Source of the DNA: Hasllibacter halocynthiae
GTDB taxonomy: Bacteria; Pseudomonadota; Alphaproteobacteria; Rhodobacterales; Rhodobacteraceae
DNA: 64,000 nucleotides
Assembly: GCF_003003095.1 (NCBI RefSeq)
Contig: NZ_PVTT01000001.1
Coordinates: 868,001 to 932,000, forward strand
Direction: 5' to 3'
A program made the position numbers and the translations under genes. Below, piece after piece: positions 1-8,034 of the stretch (positions within the stretch are counted from its first letter, which is position 1; every line of letters starts with the position of its first letter). The notes below the pieces were generated by a model that saw only the letters and a list, made by a program, of their open reading frames with translations, was not told the DNA's origin and made no database searches.

Positions 1-1085
1 ACGACCAGCGGCACCACGATCGAGATGAAGGCCGCGGTGGCCAGGATCTCCCAGTCGCCGCCGCGGGTTCCGAGCAGCTCGACTATCTGGCGCGTCATCA
101 CCGTCGTCTGGCCGGACGAGTCGATCAGGAACACCAGCGCGACGAGCAGGTCGTTCCAAGTCCAGAGGAACTGGAAGATCGCGAAGGACGCGAGCGCGGG
201 GAAGGACAGCGGAAGGATGATCTTCGTGAAGATCTGGAAGTCCGTCGCCCCGTCGACCTTCGCGTTCTCGATGATGTCGCGCGGCAACCCGACCATGTAG
301 TTCCGCAGCAGGTAGATGGCGAGCGGCATCCCGAACCCCGTATGCGCGAGCCATACCCCAAGATAGCCCTTCCCGATCCCGATCTCGTTGTGGAGCTTCA
401 GCAGCGGGATCAACGCGAGCTGCAGCGGCACGACCAGCAGCGCCACGACCGCCGCGACCAGCAGCGCGCGCCCGGGAAAGTCCATCCACGCCAGCGCATA
501 GGCCGCGAAGGCCGCGATCAGGATGGGGATGATCGTCGCCGGGATCACCACGGTCAGCGTGTTGAAGAACGCCCTCGTCATCCCTTCGGAATTGCGCTCG
601 TCCAGCAGCATGAACTCGTAGTTGGCGGTCGTGAACTCAGGCGGGGAAGTGACGGTCGCGAAGATGCGCTGCCCCCGGCCGGAGATCTGGTCGTCCGTGC
701 CGGTCCAGACGTAGGACCCGTCGGGGTTCAGCACGAGGGTCTCGCCCTCGCCCATCTCGCTGACCTCGCCCGGCTCGAACGCGCCCACCGCACGGGACGA
801 GGTGCCGTAGGCCGCTATGTCCAGGGGCTCGCCGCCCTCGAAGATGTCGCCCTCCACGACGAACAGGTCTCCGACCGGCACGCGCGCGTCGTCAGGATCG
901 AGCGTGCGGAACTGAACGACCTGCTCCTGCGGGAGGAGCGCGGCCCACCAGCCCGAGGTGCCGATCTGGTCGCCCGTCCTGAACGAGCTGACGAGCAGCC
1001 CCACCGTCGGGAACACCCAGAGCAGGACGAGGAACGCCACCGATATGTGGACCGCCCAGGTCAGCGTGGACTTCTGGCCTGCCAT
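1..1085 (-). CDS. aglG: Alpha-glucoside ABC transporter, inner-membrane permease AglG (partial, C-terminus beyond window)
   Basis: Second permease of a CUT1-type sugar importer that would pair with AglF in the inner membrane. The reading frame runs off the left edge, so about 361 codons are visible. One N-terminal membrane segment is followed by a periplasmic insertion of about 100 residues and then further membrane segments, the layout I associate with AglG. The EAA loop that contacts the ATPase is visible near residue 273 (ENAKVDGATDF, then I-LP). The chosen ATG is at 1085; an in-frame GTG lies four codons upstream at 1097 and could be the start. It follows aglF by 55 bp on the same strand. 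The ATPase and alpha-glucosidase expected in agl loci are not in the window and probably lie to the left. Confidence 0.88.
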   Translation of the reverse strand, partial: MAGQKSTLTWAVHISVAFLVLLWVFPTVGLLVSSFRTGDQIGTSGWWAALLPQEQVVQFRTLDPDDARVPVGDLFVVEGDIFEGGEPLDIAAYGTSSRAVGAFEPGEVSEMGEGETLVLNPDGSYVWTGTDDQISGRGQRIFATVTSPPEFTTANYEFMLLDERNSEGMTRAFFNTLTVVIPATIIPILIAAFAAYALAWMDFPGRALLVAAVVALLVVPLQLALIPLLKLHNEIGIGKGYLGVWLAHTGFGMPLAIYLLRNYMVGLPRDIIENAKVDGATDFQIFTKIILPLSFPALASFAIFQFLWTWNDLLVALVFLIDSSGQTTVMTRQIVELLGTRGGDWEILATAAFISIVVPLV

Positions 1086-1140
1086 TCCGTCTTCCACTAG
1101 ACCCGCCCTCCGCGCTTCGTTCCGGCCATGCGACTTTCCA

Positions 1141-2376
1141 TCAGCGCATCTCCTTGCGGGCGTTGTAGACGTTCCAGACCAGGATCGGCGTCACCAGCAG
1201 CATGATGATCATCGCCGCGGCCGAGCCGATTCCCCAATCGTTCGCCCGGAACAGCTTGTCGTACATGTAGTTCGCCAGGACCTGCGTCTCCCACTGGCCG
1301 TTGGTCATGGCGAAGACGATGTCGAAGACCTTGAGCACCGTGATCGTGATCGTCGTCCAGACGACGACGATCGTGCCCATGATCTGCGGGATCTTGATCT
1401 GGAAGAAGACCTGGAACGGGTTGGCGCCGTCCACGATGGCGGCCTCGACCGTCTCTTCCGGGATGCCCCTCAGCGCGGCCGAGAGGATGACCATCGCGAA
1501 GCCGGTCTGGATCCAGATCAGCACGATCATCAGGAAGAAGTTGTTCCAGAACGGAATCGTCAGCCATGTCTGCGGCTGGCCGTAGTCGAACTCGAACGTC
1601 GCCACGTCCAGCGCCTGCAGAACGGCCTCGGCGCCGAGCCATACCATGACGAGGGCGGCGAACAGCCGGCCGATCACCGCGCCCGCCCCTCCGCCGTCTC
1701 CGCGCAGGATCGGGCGGACGAGGATCCAGGCGACGTAGGCGAGGATCGCCGCGAACCCGAGGAAGAGGATGATCGGCAGCAGGCGCAGGAACAGGAACGA
1801 GCCGATCCCCCCTTCGAACTGCAGCCAGACCGCGTTGAGGATGCCGATCTGCGGCGCGTCGGCGGCGCGGGCCTCGTAGATCAGCTTGAAGATCACGGCC
1901 GCGCCCACGAACGAGATCGCCATCGGCATGAAGATGAGGGACTTCGCGACCGTCCCCCACCTGATCCGGTCGGTCAGCTGCGCGACCAGAAGCCCGATCG
2001 CGGTCGAGGCCGCGGGCACCACGACCAGCCATAGCATGTTGTTGCGCAGCGCCTCACCGAACTTCGGCTCGCCGAACATCTGGGCGTAGTTCTCGAAGCC
2101 GACGAACTCGGACCGGCCGCCCGGCAGGCGGTTCGACAGCGACAGACGCAGCGTCTCGAAGACGGGATAAGCGAGGTAGAGCCCCAGCGCGAACATCGCC
2201 GGGAAGAGGAAGAGCCAGGGGCGCACGGCCTCCGCGCGGCGGATGTTGCGGCCCGCGTCGCCGGCCTTGGGCGGGAAGATGAACCTGTCGAGGACGATGT
2301 TCGAAAGGTAGAAGTACCCGACGCATCCCCCCACGCCGACGATGATCGTGATGAGACCCTGCAAGGCGGGGTTCAT
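1141..2376 (-). CDS. aglF: Alpha-glucoside ABC transporter, inner-membrane permease AglF
   Basis: First permease of the sugar importer, 411 residues, complete. An N-terminal membrane segment (about residues 7-28) precedes the usual permease core, which begins near residue 50. The EAA motif (EAAIVDGANPFQ, then IKIP) starts near residue 311 and marks the loop that docks on the ATPase. It is longer than a MalF-type core because of a cytoplasmic/periplasmic insertion in the middle, as in agl permeases. It lies 128 bp downstream of the first aglE copy; that gap contains a long hairpin. AglG follows. Substrate assignment (alpha-glucosides such as sucrose, maltose or trehalose) rests on resemblance to the Sinorhizobium agl system and is an inference. 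Confidence 0.9.
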   Translation of the reverse strand: MNPALQGLITIIVGVGGCVGYFYLSNIVLDRFIFPPKAGDAGRNIRRAEAVRPWLFLFPAMFALGLYLAYPVFETLRLSLSNRLPGGRSEFVGFENYAQMFGEPKFGEALRNNMLWLVVVPAASTAIGLLVAQLTDRIRWGTVAKSLIFMPMAISFVGAAVIFKLIYEARAADAPQIGILNAVWLQFEGGIGSFLFLRLLPIILFLGFAAILAYVAWILVRPILRGDGGGAGAVIGRLFAALVMVWLGAEAVLQALDVATFEFDYGQPQTWLTIPFWNNFFLMIVLIWIQTGFAMVILSAALRGIPEETVEAAIVDGANPFQVFFQIKIPQIMGTIVVVWTTITITVLKVFDIVFAMTNGQWETQVLANYMYDKLFRANDWGIGSAAAMIIMLLVTPILVWNVYNARKEMR

Positions 2377-2431
2377 GGCCGTTCCCTCCCGTGTCGGGGC
2401 CGGGTCTTCCCGTGCCCTCTTCTTCTCGTTG

Positions 2432-2462
2432 GGCCGGCCCGGGGCGGCGCCCCGGACCGGCC
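2432..2462 (-). other. Strong intercistronic hairpin between aglE and aglF
   Basis: Two arms pair as GGCCGG/CCGGCC (2432-2437 with 2457-2462) and CCGGGGC/GCCCCGG (2439-2445 with 2449-2455), separated by one C/A mismatch, with a 3-nt loop. That gives 13 base pairs, almost all G-C. No run of T follows on the minus strand, so it is not a classical intrinsic terminator. In other binding-protein transport operons such hairpins stabilise the upstream message and raise binding-protein levels relative to permeases; that role here is inferred. Confidence 0.55.
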
Positions 2463-2504
2463 TTTCTCACGACCCTAGGGGGCTTGGCACGCCCCGCATA
2501 GGCC

Positions 2505-3851
2505 TCACTGCGGCCAGGACTGCTCGATGTCCGAGGTCACGTCCTCCGCCGAGGCGCCGCCGACGTAGTCGACCATGCCCGTCCAGAAGGTGCCCGCGCC
2601 GACCTCGCCCGGCATCAGGTCGGACGCGTCGAAGCGGAAGGTCGTGGCATCCAGCAGGATCTCGCCCTGACCGCGCAGCAGGTCGTCCGTGTAGGCGTCG
2701 AGGTTCACGCCCGAATGGGGCGTCAGGAAGCCCGTCTGCGCCATCATCACCTCGTTCGCGAAGGGCGTCTTGAGGAAATCGATGAAGGCCGTGGTCGCGT
2801 CGTTCGCATCCGTGATGGCCATCAGCGTGCCGCCGCCCAAGACCGGGTTGCCCAGGTCGCGCTCGGAGAACGCGGGGAAGTAGAAGAAGTCGTAGTCCTC
2901 GCCCGCCTCGGCGTCCTCGGGGAAGAAGGCGGGCGCGAACGACGCCTGCCGGTGCATGTAGCACTGCGGCGGCGACGCGAAGAGGCCCGCCGGGCTGTCG
3001 CGGAAGTCCGTCGAGGCCACCGCCCCCGCGCCGCCGTTCACGAACGCGTCGTCCTTGGCGAAGAAGCCGAACTGCTCGACCGCCTCGACCACCTGCGGGT
3101 CGTCGAACGGGATCTCGTGGGCGACCCACTGGTCGTAGACCTCCGGCGCGTGAAGCCGCAGCATCATGTCCTCGACCCAGTCCGTCGCCGGCCAGCCCGT
3201 CGCGGCGCCGGAGCCGAGGCCGATGCACCAGGGCGTCTCGCCGTCCTCGGCGATCTGCTCGGTCAGCGCGATCAGCTCCTCCATCGTCTCGGGCACCTCG
3301 TAGCCCGCGTCCTCGAAGTTCTCGGGCACGTACCAGACCAGGGACTTCACGTTGACGTTGAAGAAGAAGCCGAAGGGCTGATCCTCGCCGTTAGCGTCCG
3401 CATAGGTCCCGAGATCGAGCCAGGAGTCGCCGGCCGCGTAGTTCTCGGCGATCCACTCGCCGGTGCCCTCGGGCAGCGGGTCCAGAAGGCCCTGCGCGGC
3501 CATCGTCGAGGCGAGGCCGGGCTGCGGGAACACCGCGACGTTCGGGGCGGAGCCGGCCTCCGCGTCGATGACGATCTGCTGCTCGAAGCTGTCCGAGCCG
3601 GTATAGACCGCGTTCGCGCCCGTCGCCTCGTTGAAGTAGGCGAGCATGTTGCGGAACCGCTCGTCCTCGGGCGAGAGCCAGGGACCGAACACCGTCAGGT
3701 CCTGCCCCGACAGGTCGGGCGCGCCCTCCGCCCAAGCGTTGTAGCTGTCCCAGTTGAGGTCGCCCTCGCCCTCTTCGAAGATGAGGTTCTGGGCCACGGC
3801 GCCGCCGGCGACGAGCGCCATGGCAGAGCCTGCGAGAAGGGCCTTCTTCAT
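2505..3851 (-). CDS. aglE: Alpha-glucoside ABC transporter, periplasmic substrate-binding protein AglE (copy 1)
   Basis: Extracellular solute-binding protein, 448 residues. It opens with a Sec signal peptide (MKKALLAGSAMALVAGGAVA, cleavage likely before Gln21) and continues as a family 1 sugar-binding protein. The start is supported by a GGGAGGA ribosome site about 6 nt upstream. It is the copy next to the permease genes. A second copy lies immediately upstream (3996-5348). The central 440 bp of the two are nearly identical while the ends have diverged (see repeat entries). It delivers sugar to AglFG in the inner membrane. Confidence 0.92.
   Translation of the reverse strand: MKKALLAGSAMALVAGGAVAQNLIFEEGEGDLNWDSYNAWAEGAPDLSGQDLTVFGPWLSPEDERFRNMLAYFNEATGANAVYTGSDSFEQQIVIDAEAGSAPNVAVFPQPGLASTMAAQGLLDPLPEGTGEWIAENYAAGDSWLDLGTYADANGEDQPFGFFFNVNVKSLVWYVPENFEDAGYEVPETMEELIALTEQIAEDGETPWCIGLGSGAATGWPATDWVEDMMLRLHAPEVYDQWVAHEIPFDDPQVVEAVEQFGFFAKDDAFVNGGAGAVASTDFRDSPAGLFASPPQCYMHRQASFAPAFFPEDAEAGEDYDFFYFPAFSERDLGNPVLGGGTLMAITDANDATTAFIDFLKTPFANEVMMAQTGFLTPHSGVNLDAYTDDLLRGQGEILLDATTFRFDASDLMPGEVGAGTFWTGMVDYVGGASAEDVTSDIEQSWPQ
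2931..3372 (-). repeat. Near-identical block shared with aglE copy 2 (repeat unit A)
   Basis: This 442-bp segment of aglE copy 1 matches 4422-4863 with about 15 differences counted by eye, nine of them packed into 24 bp. Sequence on either side is much less alike. The pattern looks like recent gene conversion within an older tandem duplication. Confidence 0.85.
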
Positions 3852-3962
3852 GCGTATCCTCCCTTTCGCGCCTCCGGAATGGGGCGCGACCTTATCTTAG
3901 CGCACGTTCGCGCGCCTTGCATGACCGTTGATGGCCAGCGCCCGTGCAGGGTGTCAAGCGAA

Positions 3963-3987
3963 GGGCGGCCGCACCCGGCAGCCGCCC
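3963..3987 (-). terminator. Hairpin just downstream of aglE copy 2
   Basis: Arms GGGCGGC (3963-3969) and GCCGCCC (3981-3987) form a 7-bp GC stem with an 11-nt loop, starting 9 bp past the aglE copy 2 stop codon on the minus strand. There is only a short T-rich tail. It may attenuate read-through into aglE copy 1 or protect the 3' end of the message. Confidence 0.35.
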
Positions 3988-3995
3988 GCGGCGCG

Positions 3996-5348
3996 TCATT
4001 CGGACCAGCTGTCCTCGATCGCGCCCGTCACGTCCTCGGCCGAGGCGCCGCCGACATAGTCGACCATGCCCGTCCAGAAGGTGCCGGCGCCGACCTCGCC
4101 CGGCATCAGGTCCGATCCGTCGAAGCGGAAGGTCGTCGCGTCGCGCAGGATCTCGCCCTGACCGCGCAGCGTGTCGTCCTGATAGGCTTCGGGGTTCACC
4201 TCGAGATGCGGGGTCAGGAAGCCCGTCTGCGCCATCATCACCTCATGGGCGAGCGGAAGTTGCAGGAACTCCATGAAGGCCGTCGCCGCCGGGGACGGAT
4301 CGGTGATGGCCATCAGCGTGCCGCCGCCCAGGACCGGGTTGCCCAGATCGCGGTCCGCGAAGCCCGGCAGGTAGAAGAAATCCGCATCCTCGCCAACGAC
4401 CGTGCCGTCGGGGAAGAAGGCGGGCGTGAACGACGCCTGCCGGTGCATGTAGCACTGCGGCGGCGACGCGAAGAGGCCGGCCGGGCTGTCGCGGAAGTCC
4501 GTCGAGGCCACCGCCCCCGCGCCGCCGTTCACGAACGCGTCGTCCTTGGCGAAGAAGCCGAACTGCTCGACCGCCTCGACCACCTGCGGGTCGTCGAACG
4601 GGATCTCGTGGGCGACCCACTGGTCGTAGACCTCCGGCGCGTGAAGCCTCAGCATCATGTCCTCGACCCAGTCGGTCGCCGGCCAGCCGGTGGCCGGACC
4701 GGACGCCAGCCCGATGCACCAGGGCGTCTCGCCATCCTCGGCGATCTGCTCGGTCAGCGCGATCAGATCCTCCATCGTCTCGGGCACCTCGTAGCCCGCG
4801 TCCTCGAAGTTCTCGGGCACGTACCAGACCAGGGACTTCACGTTGACGTTGAAGAAGAAGCCGTAGAACTCCTCCTCGCCGCCGGCGTTCCCGTAGGTCC
4901 CCAGGGCGACCCAGGACGGGCCGGCGGCATAGTTCTCCTCGACCCACTCGGCCGCCTCCTCGCCCAGGGGCGAGAGGAGGCCCTGCGCGGCGATGTCGGC
5001 CGCGAGGCCCGGCTGCGGGAAAATCGCGACGTTCGGGGGCGATCCGGCCTCGACGTCGATGACGATCTGCTGCTCGAACCCGTCCGATCCGGTGTAGACC
5101 GCGTCCGCGCCCGTCGCCTCGTTGAAGAAGGCCAGCACGTCGCGGAACACGTCGTCGTCGGGGTCGAGCCAGGGACCGAACACGGTCAGCGTCTGACCCG
5201 ACAGGTCGGGCGCGCCGTCGGCCCACGCCTCGTAGCTGTCCCAGCTGAAGGGCCCCTCGCCCGGCGTGAACATCTCCGAATGGGTGTCGGCGAAGGCCCC
5301 CCCGGCGGCGAGCGCCAGGGCCGATGCGGCGAGGTGAAGTCGGGTCAT
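3996..5348 (-). CDS. aglE: Sugar ABC transporter periplasmic substrate-binding protein, AglE paralogue (copy 2)
   Basis: 450-residue solute-binding protein with a Sec signal peptide (MTRLHLAASALALAAGGAFA). The reading frame stays open further upstream, but the ATG at 5348 has an AGGGAGGA ribosome site and begins the signal peptide, so I use it. It is a tandem paralogue of the gene at 2505-3851, from which 144 bp separate it. The middle third is almost identical and the N- and C-terminal parts differ at many positions, including the segment near residues 60-150 likely to line the sugar cleft. The two proteins could share the same permeases with different sugar preference. It is divergent from the beta-glucosidase gene. 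Confidence 0.9.
   Translation of the reverse strand: MTRLHLAASALALAAGGAFADTHSEMFTPGEGPFSWDSYEAWADGAPDLSGQTLTVFGPWLDPDDDVFRDVLAFFNEATGADAVYTGSDGFEQQIVIDVEAGSPPNVAIFPQPGLAADIAAQGLLSPLGEEAAEWVEENYAAGPSWVALGTYGNAGGEEEFYGFFFNVNVKSLVWYVPENFEDAGYEVPETMEDLIALTEQIAEDGETPWCIGLASGPATGWPATDWVEDMMLRLHAPEVYDQWVAHEIPFDDPQVVEAVEQFGFFAKDDAFVNGGAGAVASTDFRDSPAGLFASPPQCYMHRQASFTPAFFPDGTVVGEDADFFYLPGFADRDLGNPVLGGGTLMAITDPSPAATAFMEFLQLPLAHEVMMAQTGFLTPHLEVNPEAYQDDTLRGQGEILRDATTFRFDGSDLMPGEVGAGTFWTGMVDYVGGASAEDVTGAIEDSWSE
4422..4863 (-). repeat. Near-identical block shared with aglE copy 1 (repeat unit B)
   Basis: Partner of 2931-3372 at a constant offset of 1491 bp. The identity includes synonymous positions, so protein-level constraint alone does not explain it. 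Confidence 0.85.
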
Positions 5349-5515
5349 GCGTTCGTGTCCTCCCTTGCTGGTGCCGCCCCGGGCGGGCCGGCGGGGGCCG
5401 TCTGCGCGGCCATCGGTTCGATGTTCCCCTCGCGGCAGCCGTGTCGTCAACCCGAACGCCCCGCCCTTTTCGCCGCATGCAGAACGGGCTAGCTCGCCAG
5501 AGCATGGGCAAACGC
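5349..5515. promoter_or_regulatory. Divergent control region between aglE copy 2 and bglA
   Basis: About 165 bp lie between the two outward-facing starts. The aglE side has a clear AGGGAGGA ribosome site (5357-5364 region). I could not pick out convincing -35/-10 boxes or a LacI-type palindrome, although agl loci are usually controlled by a LacI-family AglR. The region must hold promoters for both directions. Confidence 0.5.
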
Positions 5516-6835
5516 ATGACCTTCTCGCGCGCGGACCTTCCCGAAGGCTTCGTCTTCGGCACCGCCACATCGGCCTACCAGATCGAGGGGCACCGCTTCG
5601 GCGGCGCGGGCCCGACCCACTGGGACAGCTTCGCCGCCACCCCGGGCAACGTCGTCCGGGCGGAGGACGGCGCCACGGCCTGCGACCATTATCACCGCTG
5701 GGAGGAGGACCTCGACCTCGTCCGGGACGCGAACTTCGACGCCTATCGGTTCTCGACCTCCTGGGCGCGGGTCATGCCGGACGGGCGGACGGTGAACCCC
5801 GAGGGGCTCGACTTCTACGACCGCCTCGTCGACGGGATGCTGGAGCGGGGGATCAAGCCCGCCCTCACCCTCTACCACTGGGAGCTGCCGTCGGACCTCT
5901 CGGATCGGGGCGGCTGGACCAACGCGGACATGCCCGGCTGGTTCGGCGACTTCGCCGAGGTGGTGGCCCGCCGCATCGGCGACCGGGTCTGGTCCGTCGC
6001 CCCCATCAACGAGATGTGGTGCGTCGCCTGGCTGTCGCACTTCCTCGGCGAGCACGCGCCGGGCCTGCGCGACGTGCGCGCCGCCGCGCGAGCGGTACAT
6101 CACGTCCTCGCTTCCCACGGACGGGCGGTCGAGGCGCTGCGCGGGGCTGGCGTCGCCAATGTCGGCGCGGTCTGCAACTTCGAGGATTCGCGTCCCGCCG
6201 ACGCGAGCGCGGGGGCGGCCGAGGCGGCCGCGCGCTATCACGCGATCTACAACCTCCTCTTCCTCCAGCCCCTGACGGGCGGCGGCTACCCCGACCTCGT
6301 CCTCGAGGGGATCGGCGCGCACCTCCCCCGGGGATGGGAGGGCGACATGAAAGCCATCGCGGCACCGCTCGACTGGTTCGGGGTCAACTACTACACCCGG
6401 AGGAACATCGCGCCGAACGACGGCCCGTGGCCGCACCTCCACGACGTGCCCGGCCGCCTGGAGCGCACAGCAATGGGATGGGAGATCTGGCCCCAGGGCC
6501 TGAAGGCGACGCTCGAGCTGGTCGCCGGCCATGTGGACGTCCCCATCTACGTGACCGAGAACGGCATGGCCGCCCCCGACGAGGTCCACCGCGGCGAGGT
6601 GCGCGACCCCGCGCGGATCGACTTCCTGAACCGGCACGTGGACTGCGCCCGCGCCGCCATGGATGCCGGCGTCGACCTACGCGGCTACTTCGTCTGGTCG
6701 CTGCTCGACAACTACGAATGGGCGCTGGGCTACGAGAAGCGCTTCGGCCTCGTGCACGTCGACTTCGAGAGCCTGGAGAGGACGCCGAAGACCTCTTGGC
6801 ACGCCATGCGCGATGCCCTTAGGCGCACGCCATGA
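5516..6835 (+). CDS. bglA: GH1 family beta-glucosidase
   Basis: Glycoside hydrolase family 1 enzyme of 439 residues, the normal family length. It hydrolyses beta-glucosides in the cytoplasm; no signal peptide is seen. The N-terminal FGTATSAYQIEG signature is present. The acid/base Glu is Glu166 in PINEMW and the nucleophile Glu348 in YVTENGMA. The C-terminal DNYEWALGYEKRFGL motif is intact. The start is the ATG at 5516 that opens MTFSRADLP; an ATG four codons earlier (5504) is an alternative. The stop overlaps the glucokinase start (ATGA), so glucose released here can be phosphorylated directly. A beta-glucosidase beside an alpha-glucoside importer suggests mixed glucoside use. Confidence 0.93.
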   Translation: MTFSRADLPEGFVFGTATSAYQIEGHRFGGAGPTHWDSFAATPGNVVRAEDGATACDHYHRWEEDLDLVRDANFDAYRFSTSWARVMPDGRTVNPEGLDFYDRLVDGMLERGIKPALTLYHWELPSDLSDRGGWTNADMPGWFGDFAEVVARRIGDRVWSVAPINEMWCVAWLSHFLGEHAPGLRDVRAAARAVHHVLASHGRAVEALRGAGVANVGAVCNFEDSRPADASAGAAEAAARYHAIYNLLFLQPLTGGGYPDLVLEGIGAHLPRGWEGDMKAIAAPLDWFGVNYYTRRNIAPNDGPWPHLHDVPGRLERTAMGWEIWPQGLKATLELVAGHVDVPIYVTENGMAAPDEVHRGEVRDPARIDFLNRHVDCARAAMDAGVDLRGYFVWSLLDNYEWALGYEKRFGLVHVDFESLERTPKTSWHAMRDALRRTP

Positions 6836-7833
6836 CGCCCAATACCTTCAGCCTCGTCGCCGACATCGGCGGCACCAACACGCGCTGCGCCCTCGCCGTC
6901 GGCCCCCAGGTGCAGGTGGCGACCATCCGCCGCTACCGCAACGCCGAGCACGCCGGCCTCGAGACGGTGATCCACGCGTTCATCGACGACATGGACGGCG
7001 TCGACTGCAAGGGCGCGGCGGTCGCGGTCGCCGGGCCGGTCCGGGACGGGGTCGGCACCATGACCAACCTCGATTGGGCGATCGACAAGCCCACCCTGGC
7101 CCGCGCCACGCGGGCCGAGGCCGTCGCGATCCTCAACGACTTGCAGGCGCAGGGCCAGGCGGTGGGCTACACGGACCCGTCGAACGTAACGCGGATCCTG
7201 TCGGGCCCGTCGGGCGATCCCGGGCCCCATGCCGCGAAGCTGGTGATCGGCGTCGGCACGGGCTTCAACGCCGCCCCCATCTGGGAGGCGGAGCAGGGAC
7301 GCCTCGTCCCCCCTTCCGAGTGCGGCCACGCCAACCTTCCCATCCGCACCGAACGCGAGCTGCGCCTTTGCAAGTACGTCGAGACCGCCCACGGCTTCCC
7401 GGCGGTCGAGGACGTGCTTTCCGGCCGCGGGCTGGAGCGGGTGTACCGTTTCCTGGGCGCCGAGGCGGACGACCCCATCGAGAAGTCTGCCGCCGACATC
7501 ATGGGCAGCCTTGATTCGGACCCGCGCGCGGAGGAGGCGGCGCGCTTCTTCACCAAGATACTCGGGACCGTCGCGGGGAACCTTTCGCTCATCCACCTGC
7601 CCTTCGGCGGCGTGTTCCTGATCGGCGGCGTCGCCCGCGCCTTCAAGGATCGACTGATCCCCTTCGGTTTCGGCGAGGCGTTCCGCGACAAGGGCCGCTT
7701 TGCGGGGTTCATGTCGAACTTCTCCGTCTCGATGATCGAGGACGACTACGCCGCCCTGACCGGCTTGGCCGCGCACCTCGCGCGCGAGATGGCGAACAGC
7801 GGCAACGCGGCGACGGACGCGGAGAGGGCTTGA
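6832..7833 (+). CDS. glk: Glucokinase
   Basis: ROK-unrelated, Glk-type (Pfam Glucokinase) ATP-dependent glucose kinase, 333 residues. The phosphate-binding motif VADIGGTNTR sits at the N-terminus, the second nucleotide motif GTGFNAAP near residue 144, and the zinc-free EPGH-like segment appears as SECGHANL near residue 160. It makes glucose 6-phosphate from free glucose, mainly for the Entner-Doudoroff route in this group. The start overlaps the bglA stop by four bases (ATGA), which implies translational coupling. It converges with the tRNA-Ser gene, whose 3' end is 8 bp away. Confidence 0.92.
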   Translation: MTPNTFSLVADIGGTNTRCALAVGPQVQVATIRRYRNAEHAGLETVIHAFIDDMDGVDCKGAAVAVAGPVRDGVGTMTNLDWAIDKPTLARATRAEAVAILNDLQAQGQAVGYTDPSNVTRILSGPSGDPGPHAAKLVIGVGTGFNAAPIWEAEQGRLVPPSECGHANLPIRTERELRLCKYVETAHGFPAVEDVLSGRGLERVYRFLGAEADDPIEKSAADIMGSLDSDPRAEEAARFFTKILGTVAGNLSLIHLPFGGVFLIGGVARAFKDRLIPFGFGEAFRDKGRFAGFMSNFSVSMIEDDYAALTGLAAHLAREMANSGNAATDAERA

Positions 7834-7841
7834 AGAGAAGG

Positions 7842-7931
7842 TGGCGGTGGGACAGGGATTCGAACCCTGGAGACGGTTTCCCGCCTACACACTTTCCAGG
7901 CGTGCGCCTTCGACCACTCGGCCACCCCACC
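7842..7931 (-). tRNA. tRNA-Ser (anticodon GGA)
   Basis: Reading the minus strand from 7931, a 7-bp acceptor stem (GGTGGGG with TCCCACC) closes a class II tRNA with a long variable arm. The anticodon stem CACGC/GTGTG holds the loop CTGGAAA, so the anticodon is GGA. The T-arm sequence GGTTCGAATCC is intact. The discriminator is G and CCA is encoded (7844-7842). Total length with CCA is 90 nt, normal for tRNA-Ser. Confidence 0.96.
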
Positions 7932-8034
7932 GTCGCGGGCGCAGATAGAGGAGGCGCGCGCCGTCCTCAACCCCGGGTGGGGGCCGCGTCCGGCGCCTCC
8001 GTCCGGCAGGCACCCCCGCGGGAAAGGGGCAGCG

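Noticed and set aside
2715-5492. 925-codon open frame on the plus strand across both aglE copies
   Set aside because: Antisense to two clear binding-protein genes; composition is Arg/His/Val-rich with no domain, a usual by-product of very high GC content. Its internal repetition merely mirrors the aglE duplication.
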